Assembly: GCA_031418215.1 (NCBI GenBank)
Contig: JANOXC010000136.1
Span: forward strand, 1 to 14,014
Direction: 5' to 3'
Length of the DNA: 14,014 nt
Source of the DNA: JANOXC01 sp031418215
GTDB taxonomy: Bacteria; Bacteroidota; Bacteroidia; AKYH767-A; OLB10
Shown here piece after piece: positions 1 through 7,065 of the stretch (the first letter of the stretch is position 1; each line of letters begins with the position of its first letter). Below the pieces are notes generated by a model. It was not told the origin of the DNA, did not search any database, and was given only the letters and a program-made list of their open reading frames with translations. A program made the translations under genes and the position numbers.

Positions 1-98
1 ACAGTAGTAAGATTTTTTAGCGATGACCAGTCGTATTGCGGAAGCTGAGCAATTCCACTTTGGAAAAAAAACAGAAGTAGTACCGTCCACCTTTTCAT
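1..98 (-). CDS. Secreted protein of unknown function, 5' end only (runs off left edge)
   Basis: Reading leftward from an ATG at 98, the frame stays open to the window edge for 32 codons. It begins MKRWTVLLLFFFQSGIAQ and continues LPQYDWSSLK. This is a textbook Sec signal peptide: a basic n-region (K2, R3), a hydrophobic core around residues 5-12, and a small-residue cleavage region ending A-Q, the usual Bacteroidota pattern. A perfect TAnnTTTG promoter box lies 5 nt upstream of the ATG, which independently supports this start. The protein is therefore probably exported to the periplasm, outer membrane or medium. Too little of the mature part is visible to name a family. The gene diverges from the T9SS cluster that starts at 281, with 182 bp between them. 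The alternative is a chance open frame, which I think unlikely given the signal peptide plus promoter. Confidence 0.72.
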   Translation of the reverse strand, partial: MKRWTVLLLFFFQSGIAQLPQYDWSSLKNLTT

Positions 99-103
99 AC
101 TGT

Positions 104-111
104 CAAAGATA
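104..111 (-). promoter_or_regulatory. -7 promoter element TATCTTTG of the leftward secreted-protein gene
   Basis: The minus strand reads TATCTTTG, an exact match to the Bacteroidota -7 consensus TAnnTTTG. It is followed by ACAGT and then the ATG at 98. No TTG is present at the expected -33 distance. Transcription would start at or next to the start codon, giving a leaderless or near-leaderless mRNA. The same geometry recurs before the endonuclease gene at 10398. Confidence 0.45.
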
Positions 112-193
112 AACGGATAATATTATCAGGGCATACCCCCTATTCCTGTTGTTTTAGCTGACGATTCAAGGGTAATTCAACCTATTCCTGCTA

Positions 194-224
194 TTGCAGC
201 ACCTGTTATTTCAATTCAACTTTG
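194..224 (+). promoter_or_regulatory. Candidate promoter of the T9SS cargo cluster
   Basis: TTG at 194-196 is followed after 20 bp by CAACTTTG at 217-224. This matches the Bacteroidota form TTG-N(about 19)-TAnnTTTG with one mismatch (C for the first T). It would give a leader of roughly 50 nt before the ATG at 281. It is the only well-spaced candidate in the 182-bp divergent intergenic region. The call rests on consensus matching alone. Confidence 0.33.
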
Positions 225-280
225 TCAAGTTCCAAATTGGGAAATAATACAATTAATAAATACTATTTAAATAGCAAAAA

Positions 281-1444
281 ATGAAAGCACAAATTATCAA
301 ATCAATCACTGCCCTTCTATTTACATACACATTCTGTTTTTTAAAATCAGAAGCACAAATTATTTATACGGATGTGACTCCGGATGATACCATTAAAGAT
401 TTAAATCTCAGCTACACCACCTATCAGACCTATCCAATGGATTTAAATAACGATGGAGTTACTGATTTTGACTTAAATCAGTCATATAGTCAAGTTGGTT
501 TGAATTCCGGCACTTTATGCGCCTACTATAAAATAAATAAGAGTTGTTACTCTTATCCCAGGAACCTGAATGCAATTGCTTCTAATTCCACCGGAGGGTT
601 AGCATTAAACGCATTATCAATTATTAATGGGGGATTAAGTTGGCGAGATACTTCCTCTAATCATGGTTACAATAACCTTGCAAGCTACAGCTTTACTTCC
701 ATCAGACATTGTCCACCAGCCAGTCCAGCAACTGGAACAACTGGTGGTAACTGGTATAATCAAAATGATAAATATCTCGGAGTAAAAATTATCAAAAATG
801 GATTAACCTACTATGGGTGGGTAAGATTACAAGTGGTTTCTGCTTCTTCAATAACGGTTAAAGATTACGGGTACAACTCCATCCCCAATCAACCCATCAA
901 AGCCGGAGAAGTATCCTGCACAACACCAACAGTTACATTAACAGCAAGTGGTTCGTTATCTTTTTGTGCAGGTGACAGTGTAACACTCACAGCAAATGGG
1001 ACAGGTTATCAATACCAATGGACAAAAGGTGGAGTTAATATTTCAGGAGGAACGAATCAATCTTATGTTGCAAAAACTGCCGGATTATATAAATGCAAAG
1101 TAGCCAATAGTTGCGGAAGCAAAACTTCAGGAGGCAAAACTGTAAGTATCCCATGCAGAAATTCAAGTGAAAGCTTTGGTGAAGCATTGGAAAAACTTTC
1201 TGTTTATCCTAATCCTGCAACAAATTCTGTTACCATACGATTTTCTTCTGATGCATCAGGAGAAATACAAATTGTAAATCTGTTTGGACAAATTGTTTAT
1301 GCTAAAAACCTCCGAACACTTCAAGTTCATGAGGATTTAAATGAAACACAAATTGATGTGAGTAATTTCACTTCAGGAATGTATGTAATAAGATGGAGCA
1401 GTGGTGAAATGTTTGAAACAAAAAGTCTTTCGATAATAAAATAA
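281..1444 (+). CDS. T9SS-secreted protein with Ig-like domain (first of two tandem paralogues)
   Basis: This 387-residue protein is predicted to be secreted across the outer membrane by the type IX system. Residues 1-25 form a signal peptide ending SEAQ. Residues 26-210 are an N-terminal domain with a DLNNDGVTDF segment (54-63), resembling a Ca-binding-like DxNxDG loop, and a YYGWVRLQV strand (177-185) followed by TVKDYGYNS. This layout recurs in Bacteroidota secreted proteins of unknown role. Residues about 214-292 are an Ig-like domain with cysteines at 229, 272 and 278 and the core QWTKGG. Residues about 303-387 are a type A sorting domain: LSVYPNPATNSVTI, then IVNLFGQIVY, then GMYVIRW, ending in K. 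The sorting domain directs export and usually surface anchoring. The substrate or ligand is unknown. The next gene follows after 18 bp and is a paralogue, so co-transcription is likely. The ATG at 281 is preceded by an A-rich leader without a Shine-Dalgarno site. Confidence 0.88.
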   Translation: MKAQIIKSITALLFTYTFCFLKSEAQIIYTDVTPDDTIKDLNLSYTTYQTYPMDLNNDGVTDFDLNQSYSQVGLNSGTLCAYYKINKSCYSYPRNLNAIASNSTGGLALNALSIINGGLSWRDTSSNHGYNNLASYSFTSIRHCPPASPATGTTGGNWYNQNDKYLGVKIIKNGLTYYGWVRLQVVSASSITVKDYGYNSIPNQPIKAGEVSCTTPTVTLTASGSLSFCAGDSVTLTANGTGYQYQWTKGGVNISGGTNQSYVAKTAGLYKCKVANSCGSKTSGGKTVSIPCRNSSESFGEALEKLSVYPNPATNSVTIRFSSDASGEIQIVNLFGQIVYAKNLRTLQVHEDLNETQIDVSNFTSGMYVIRWSSGEMFETKSLSIIK

Positions 1445-1462
1445 AACTTAGAAAATAAAAAT

Positions 1463-2542
1463 ATGAAAACACAAATTCTTAAATCAATTTTCCTGGGCCT
1501 TCTGTTTATTGCCTTCTGTCTTCTTAAAGCAGAGGCACAAATTATTTACACTGATGTGAATCCTGATCAAACCTATTCCTGTAATGCTTCGCCTTGTTCC
1601 CATTCTTATAATCTAGACCTGAATAATGATTCGGTAATTGATTTTACAATCAGGGAATCTTACACTATACAAACTTGTTTTCCAAGTGGCACCTACTCAA
1701 GAAAAAGTGTTACTGCATCTGCAACAGGTTCAAATAAACTGATGACTAGTATGCTGAATCTAAATGAGGTTATAGGAAGCAATCTCGTTTTTAGCAGCAG
1801 CTCAGGGACATTAAGAAGCATCAATTTTAGTTTACATTATTGTGCAGGAAGTTCGGGCGTTTGGACAAATTCTACTGATCATTACCTCCCACTTCGGCTA
1901 AGTGTTAATTCAAATATATATTACGGATGGGTCAGGTTGAATGTTGCTGTTACGGGTCCTCTCCTTTATTTTACTGTTAAAGACTATGCTTATAATGCTG
2001 TTGCGAATGCATCCATCCTTGCCGGGGAAATGAGCTGCACTATTCCCACTGTGACTCTAAATGCAGGAGGCCCTTTAAGCTTTTGCAATGGCGACAGCGT
2101 GGTGTTAAATGCAAACACAACAGCCTACAAGTTTCAATGGACAAAAGGTGGAGTTAATATTTCCGGGGCAACAAAGCAAACTTATGTTGCAAGAACTGCC
2201 GGTGTATATAAATGCAAAATCACCAATAGTTGCGGAAGCAAAACTTCTGGAGGAAAAACGGTAACAATTCCATGCAGGAACACAAATGAGATTTTTAGTG
2301 GAGCAATAGAAAAACTTTCAGTTGACCCTAATCCGGCAAAAGGTTTTGTCACAATAAAAATTCCATCTGACGAACAGGGAGAAATAAAAATATTAAACCT
2401 TTTCGGTCAAATTGTTTATGCTGAAAAAATTAGTTCGGAACAGCTGCAAATCGATATAAGCAGATTTCCTGTAGGAATGTATTTGGTGCAATGGAGTAAT
2501 GGGATAATTAATGAAACAAAAATATTTTCAGTTGTTAAATAG
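1463..2542 (+). CDS. T9SS-secreted protein with Ig-like domain (second tandem paralogue)
   Basis: This 359-residue paralogue of the preceding gene has the same architecture. It has a signal peptide 1-25 (ending AEAQ), an N-terminal domain with LDLNNDSVIDF (51-61) and YYGWVRLNV (153-161), an Ig-like domain about 193-271, and a type A T9SS sorting domain about 282-359. The first stretch (IIYTDVxPD) and the Ig-like core are nearly the same as in its neighbour, while residues about 37-135 differ strongly in length and sequence. The sorting-domain signature reads SVDPNPAKG, with Asp where the family usually has Tyr or Phe; the rest (LNLFGQIVY, GMYLVQW) is intact, so export is probably unaffected. 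The gene sits 18 bp after the first paralogue and 30 bp before the third cargo gene, with no terminator between them. It probably arose by tandem duplication. What it binds is unknown. Confidence 0.87.
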   Translation: MKTQILKSIFLGLLFIAFCLLKAEAQIIYTDVNPDQTYSCNASPCSHSYNLDLNNDSVIDFTIRESYTIQTCFPSGTYSRKSVTASATGSNKLMTSMLNLNEVIGSNLVFSSSSGTLRSINFSLHYCAGSSGVWTNSTDHYLPLRLSVNSNIYYGWVRLNVAVTGPLLYFTVKDYAYNAVANASILAGEMSCTIPTVTLNAGGPLSFCNGDSVVLNANTTAYKFQWTKGGVNISGATKQTYVARTAGVYKCKITNSCGSKTSGGKTVTIPCRNTNEIFSGAIEKLSVDPNPAKGFVTIKIPSDEQGEIKILNLFGQIVYAEKISSEQLQIDISRFPVGMYLVQWSNGIINETKIFSVVK

Positions 2543-2572
2543 TAAACTCACTCATTTAAAAAACAAATCAAA

Positions 2573-4180
2573 ATGAAAAAACAATTCGTGAAATACGCCA
2601 TAGTGCTATGCATTCTTTTTTGCTTTTCTAATTTAATAGCCGAGGCTCAAGCTCCAAACATTCAATGGCAAAAAACAATTGGTGGAAGCGCAGATGATGC
2701 GAATAACTTCGGAAAAATTACTGTATTAAAACATGGAGGGTATCTGTTAGTAGGATCTACTTTTTCTACTGATGGCGATTTTTCATCCAACACCGGTGAT
2801 GAAAACGCTTTTATTGTAAAATTTAATTCTTCGGGGAATATTATTTGGGAGAAAACTTATGGTGGTAGTAATGCTGACATACTAAACGGAGTAGTTGAAA
2901 ATAATGATGGCACCTTTATGATTGGCGGATACACCTATTCAAATGACGGAGATGTTTCAGGAAATCATGGTGACAAAGATGCCTGGGTGATTAAAATAAG
3001 TGCAAATGGAACGTTGCTTTCTCAACATTGCTATGGTGGATCAGGAGAGGATATGATTACGGATATGATCAAAACATCAGGGAACACATACACTTTTTCG
3101 GGATGGACCACCTCTGTTGATGGTGACGTAAATGCCATTCATGGTGACCAGGATGCATGGGTGGCTAAAATAAAATCAAATTATGATTTGCTTTGGTCGA
3201 AGACTTATGGAGGGTCTGCAGGAGAAGCATTGTCAGGACTTATGCAGGCTGGTGCTAATAAAATACTCATTGCCGGCTTTACCGGTTCAAGTGATGGTGA
3301 TATGAATGGTTATCATGGCGGAGATAATGATGCATTTGCGATGTCATTAGATCAAAATGGAAATATTAATTGGTCAAAATGTTATGGCGGCACCGGAGAT
3401 GATTATAGTGGATTTGGAATTGGTATGGCAAAAGATGGCAGCTTGTTAATTCCCGGCACAACTAATTCGAATGATGGAGATGTAACAGGAAATCATGGAA
3501 TGTTTGATGGATGGATTACGAAAATCAACAACAATAACGGATCAGTAAAGTGGTCTAAATGTTTTGGCACTGCAATAAGCGAATCAGGATTTGGAATGCT
3601 AACAATGCCTGATGGTGATTTGGTTTTACTTGGAATATCAGGGCCAACAAATGATCTTTTTGGTGATGCATTGTCAGATGCCCTTGCATTAAGGATAAGC
3701 AGTAATGGCACTCAAAAATGGAGTAAAACATATGGAGGAAGTGATTATGACGATGCAGAAGATGGAGTACCCACAAGCGATGGTGGAATGATAATATTGA
3801 ATCATACTTTTTCTACAGATGGTGATGTAACCAATCAGCATGGAGTAGTGGATATTTGGTTGGTAAAGCTTGATTGCGACGGACATAATCATAATCATCG
3901 TGAAGCCACCTTTGATAATAGTCAAACTTTACTGAGCAATTATCCGAATCCGTTTTCAACATCAACCACCATTACCTTTTCTCTTCCTGAATTACAAAGG
4001 GTATCTCTTAAAATATTTGATATGAATGGAAAACTTGTTTCAACACTTGCCGATCAAGAATTTGATACAGGCGAAAATCGAATTGAATTCAATGCTGATA
4101 ATCTTGATGCAGGAATTTACTTTTTGAAAATGCAGGCAGGTGACATTTTGAAAACAGAAAAATTGATTGTCACAAAATAA
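2573..4180 (+). CDS. T9SS-secreted seven-repeat beta-propeller-like protein
   Basis: This 535-residue protein has a signal peptide (1-26, ending AEAQ), then seven repeats of about 56-60 residues starting near 32, 92, 149, 208, 267, 327 and 383. Each opens with W-x-K-x-[YFI]-G-G or a variant, followed by D-rich and DGG/DGT segments, then S-x-DGDV..HG..DAW. Seven such units fit a closed beta-propeller. The DGDV motif is present in six repeats (67, 125, 183, 241, 301, 416) and lost in the sixth, which reads NDLFGDALSDA instead. A short His-rich linker (DCDGHNHNHREA, 434-445) precedes a type A sorting domain (about 450-535: LSNYPNPFSTSTTITF, LKIFDMNGKLV, GIYFLKM). The Asp-rich loops suggest Ca binding, which is inference. 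It is the last gene of the three-gene cluster, 30 bp after the previous one, and ends 10 bp before a terminator hairpin. Function is probably structural or ligand-binding at the cell surface. Confidence 0.87.
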   Translation: MKKQFVKYAIVLCILFCFSNLIAEAQAPNIQWQKTIGGSADDANNFGKITVLKHGGYLLVGSTFSTDGDFSSNTGDENAFIVKFNSSGNIIWEKTYGGSNADILNGVVENNDGTFMIGGYTYSNDGDVSGNHGDKDAWVIKISANGTLLSQHCYGGSGEDMITDMIKTSGNTYTFSGWTTSVDGDVNAIHGDQDAWVAKIKSNYDLLWSKTYGGSAGEALSGLMQAGANKILIAGFTGSSDGDMNGYHGGDNDAFAMSLDQNGNINWSKCYGGTGDDYSGFGIGMAKDGSLLIPGTTNSNDGDVTGNHGMFDGWITKINNNNGSVKWSKCFGTAISESGFGMLTMPDGDLVLLGISGPTNDLFGDALSDALALRISSNGTQKWSKTYGGSDYDDAEDGVPTSDGGMIILNHTFSTDGDVTNQHGVVDIWLVKLDCDGHNHNHREATFDNSQTLLSNYPNPFSTSTTITFSLPELQRVSLKIFDMNGKLVSTLADQEFDTGENRIEFNADNLDAGIYFLKMQAGDILKTEKLIVTK

Positions 4181-4190
4181 AACAGAGTCA

Positions 4191-4227
4191 GGAGCAGGGG
4201 GATTTACAAAAGAGTTCCCCCTGCTCC
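4191..4227. terminator. Bidirectional terminator hairpin between convergent genes
   Basis: GGAGCAGGGGGA (4191-4202) pairs perfectly with TCCCCCTGCTCC (4216-4227) around a 13-nt loop. It lies between the stop of the propeller gene (4180) and the stop of the TonB receptor gene (4235), so one GC-rich stem can serve both strands. Neither side has a clean U-tract: rightward transcripts continue CAATTCATTAA, and leftward ones reach TTTTATTTT after about 9 nt. This is the strongest hairpin I saw in the window. Confidence 0.75.
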
Positions 4228-4234
4228 CAATTCA

Positions 4235-6838
4235 TTAATTAACATTATATACTATCGAAAAATAATAAACCCCTCCAATAGATGGCCCGTTTGCCGATTC
4301 AAGATAATAATGATTCAGTAAATTTGAAGATCCAACCCTGAAAACAGTTTTTAATTTTGACAAAGAATAACTTAACTGTGCATCAATAACACTTTTTGCA
4401 CTTAGGTTGTTATTGATGTGAGGGTTATTGTCGTTAACATTTTGAGGAACAGCATCAGTCCACCTCCAGTTAACAGCAAAACCAACGTTCTTATATACAT
4501 TTTCATTGCTGAGGGAAACATTGGATTTGTATTTAGGAGAATGCACAAGGGGCACCCATAATTCAAAATCCGGATTCAGATTTTCATTTTGATAGGTAAA
4601 GTTTACTGACAGGAAATAGCTTTTATAAAAATTAAATTTTGCACCGGCTTCCGTACCTCCTGAAAGAATATTCTTTTTTGCATTCATACCTGTGCTAATG
4701 CGTTTGTAATCGTAATTCAGGAATGAATAAGCTGCTGCATTTATGGAATCGTCATCAAAAGGATTTCCTGAAGAAGGAACATCTACTTCTGTTGCACCAA
4801 GCATATTCCTATAAATTGTAAAATAAATATTTATATCAAAATGTATTTTCTTATTTGCAAGTAATGTCTGGTAACCTAATTCAAACATATTTAGTTTTTG
4901 CGGCTGAAGATATGTGAACCCTGATGGCTTCAGCAAATGTTTGTATAATTCAACAGCAGCAGCAATTGAATCCTGCCCGTATTGCAACAGGTAAGCGTTT
5001 GCATGATCCAAATAGTTTTGTATTGAATTAAATTCAAAAGAACGAATGGGAAGTCCACCATGATCAGCCGTAAGTTTGGAGCCACCAAGGACTTGATAAT
5101 CTCCTTCAGGCGAGTAACCATATAAAAAGTAAGGATCAGGATTTTGTGTTCCGCTTTGAACAGATGCACGTATGAAATTATATTGTTTCACCTGATATGC
5201 GACTGCAAATCTCGGAGTTAAATGCAAATCGAACTGGCTGTATTTATCAGCGCGTAATGATGCAGTGAGATTTAATTTTTCGTGGAATAAGTATTTTGTT
5301 ACCTGAACATAACCGGAAATATTATTGTCGTGAATGGGTGTAAAAGGTGGAGGGTAATCCATTTCCTGCGTTCCTTCAGAAAATATTTTTCGCCAGCCCA
5401 ATTCAAAGCCTGCAATAATTTGAGCCCAAGGAATTATTTTATTAAAATTGTATTGACCAAGAACTTTTGCTAGGCTGGATTCATCAATATTTCTTGCTCC
5501 GCCCTGACCAATAGGCTTACTTTTAAATTCATTAAATAATTTATTAAACTGTTCGCTGCCGGGCTGAGGCATTCCCTGATCCGCATAGCTTCGTGCTTCC
5601 TGATGATTCAGCCCTGTCACTCCGGTTACCTGTCCGTTGTATGCATTTGCATATTGATTAAACCATATTGAATCACTTTTCCAGGCCGGGTTCATCAGCT
5701 GTGCAACCCAGGCTCCGTCATAGGAATTTCCGTCATGGTCTTTCACATGATATGCTCTAATAAAATAACTTTCATTTTTTAATTCTAGTTTGTGATAGGT
5801 AACTGCAAAATTTCTAAAGCACCATGATTGCTCACCAAAATCAGTATTAAAAATCCTGTAACGCATGTTATATGATACTTCAGTTTCTGGGGAAAGGTGA
5901 TAATAAATTGTACCGTCTGCTTTTATATTTCTTGTTTTCAGCTGTGAAAGGTTTTGGTTATTCCATCCTGTGCGGGATACATTCACCAATGTTCCGCCTG
6001 TTCCGATAGGAATTGCCTGCTGAATTTCATCACCATAAATGTTAGCAAGATCACGACCCGGATTATTTATTCCACGAATTTCATCTGTTGCATTAGGGTC
6101 AAAATCAGTTTCAATGGTTTTCATCCACTCCGTTCCATTGAGATAACCCAAATTAATTTTGATGGCGAACTTATTTTTGAAAGCTTTAGCATATCGTATT
6201 TGATAATCATTAAACAGGGCAGGATCGTGATATTTTCCATCAAGATAATTAATCCCTGATTTTAATTGAACCGTTAACCCCTGGTAACGGAAAGGATCTT
6301 TTGTTGTAGTGAGTATTAATCCGTTAAAAGCATTTGCCCCATAGATTGCAGAAGCCGCACCTGGAATTAGTTCAACATTGTCAACGTCTATATCATTGGT
6401 ACCGGTAAGATTTCCAAAAGAAAAACCCATTCCCGGCGTATTGATATCCATCCCGTCAACAAGTTCAAGCATGCCTTCATTCCAGGTAGCTCCGGCAGAA
6501 AACCCACGAAGGTTTAGCACTTTGTTAAAAAGACCATTGGTAATTACGCCAACTCCTTTTTGTGTTGCCAGACCTGCATAATAATTTTCACCAGGGAATT
6601 CCTTCAGTTTTCTTGAATCCACCTTTATCAATGTAATAGGCGATCCAAGCACATATTTCGGAATTTTTGATTCTGTAACTTCTACTTCCTTCGTTGTGAT
6701 TGTATCTGTTAATAATTGCTGTGCATTCGAATAAAAGACAAATAATTCGAATACAATAAATAAAAAGTATTGTGCTGATCTATTAATATTGATAAATTTA
6801 AGAAGGTGAAACTTTAAATTTAATCGAAAGGTATACAA
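4235..6838 (-). CDS. TonB-dependent outer-membrane receptor
   Basis: This 867-residue protein should form a 22-strand outer-membrane barrel that imports a ligand using TonB-ExbBD energy. A hydrophobic signal segment lies at about 23-38, ending SNAQ at 37-40. A plug domain follows at about 60-180, with LNLRGF (108-113), LELVDGMDI (124-132) and the hallmark IPGAASAIYGANAF (158-171). The rest is barrel, ending with the typical VGSSNLLNHYYLES segment and GGVYYFSIVYNVN. There is no CarboxypepD_reg-like N-terminal extension and no SusD partner beside it, so it is a classical receptor rather than a SusC. The substrate cannot be told from sequence. The frame contains no ATG before residue 123; the only usable start is TTG at 6838, three codons after an in-frame stop. 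The long polar stretch before the signal core is unusual. The gene lies 227 bp downstream of the PKD protein gene and no convincing promoter was found in that gap. Confidence 0.88.
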   Translation of the reverse strand: MYTFRLNLKFHLLKFININRSAQYFLFIVFELFVFYSNAQQLLTDTITTKEVEVTESKIPKYVLGSPITLIKVDSRKLKEFPGENYYAGLATQKGVGVITNGLFNKVLNLRGFSAGATWNEGMLELVDGMDINTPGMGFSFGNLTGTNDIDVDNVELIPGAASAIYGANAFNGLILTTTKDPFRYQGLTVQLKSGINYLDGKYHDPALFNDYQIRYAKAFKNKFAIKINLGYLNGTEWMKTIETDFDPNATDEIRGINNPGRDLANIYGDEIQQAIPIGTGGTLVNVSRTGWNNQNLSQLKTRNIKADGTIYYHLSPETEVSYNMRYRIFNTDFGEQSWCFRNFAVTYHKLELKNESYFIRAYHVKDHDGNSYDGAWVAQLMNPAWKSDSIWFNQYANAYNGQVTGVTGLNHQEARSYADQGMPQPGSEQFNKLFNEFKSKPIGQGGARNIDESSLAKVLGQYNFNKIIPWAQIIAGFELGWRKIFSEGTQEMDYPPPFTPIHDNNISGYVQVTKYLFHEKLNLTASLRADKYSQFDLHLTPRFAVAYQVKQYNFIRASVQSGTQNPDPYFLYGYSPEGDYQVLGGSKLTADHGGLPIRSFEFNSIQNYLDHANAYLLQYGQDSIAAAVELYKHLLKPSGFTYLQPQKLNMFELGYQTLLANKKIHFDINIYFTIYRNMLGATEVDVPSSGNPFDDDSINAAAYSFLNYDYKRISTGMNAKKNILSGGTEAGAKFNFYKSYFLSVNFTYQNENLNPDFELWVPLVHSPKYKSNVSLSNENVYKNVGFAVNWRWTDAVPQNVNDNNPHINNNLSAKSVIDAQLSYSLSKLKTVFRVGSSNLLNHYYLESANGPSIGGVYYFSIVYNVN

Positions 6839-7065
6839 AATAATGGTTTAGAATAGCCTTTTACATTATATCTAGTTGTTTTCGATTATCCGAAGTGACT
6901 GCATCTAGCGATACGGAAAAAAGCATCAAAATGATGAGTTGTTGTTTATAAAAAGTTAATTGTAACCAAGTCTTACATTTTAACTTGCCGACCTACAAGT
7001 AAGCTTAGTTTATTTGGTATACGACTTAACTTTGGAATAGATATTTTTAAAACAGGTCTTTCCCT

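Noticed and set aside
23..112. 29-codon rightward ORF starting ATG at 23
   Set aside because: It is antisense to the secreted-protein gene start, which has a signal peptide and promoter. No recognisable features of its own.
121..270. Rightward open frame without ATG, Pro/Ile-rich, containing a 10-bp direct repeat (139-148 and 181-190) that gives a PIP repeat
   Set aside because: It has no start codon, is preceded by two in-frame stops, and overlaps the candidate promoter of the T9SS cluster. The opposite strand holds a better-supported gene start at 98. Most likely chance.
4235..6838. SusC-like polysaccharide utilisation receptor
   Set aside because: No N-terminal CarboxypepD_reg-like domain, no SusD partner and no glycoside hydrolase nearby.
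7027..7034. Exact TAACTTTG promoter box on the plus strand
   Set aside because: It points into the 3' end of a leftward gene with no rightward gene downstream and no well-spaced TTG. Treated as chance.
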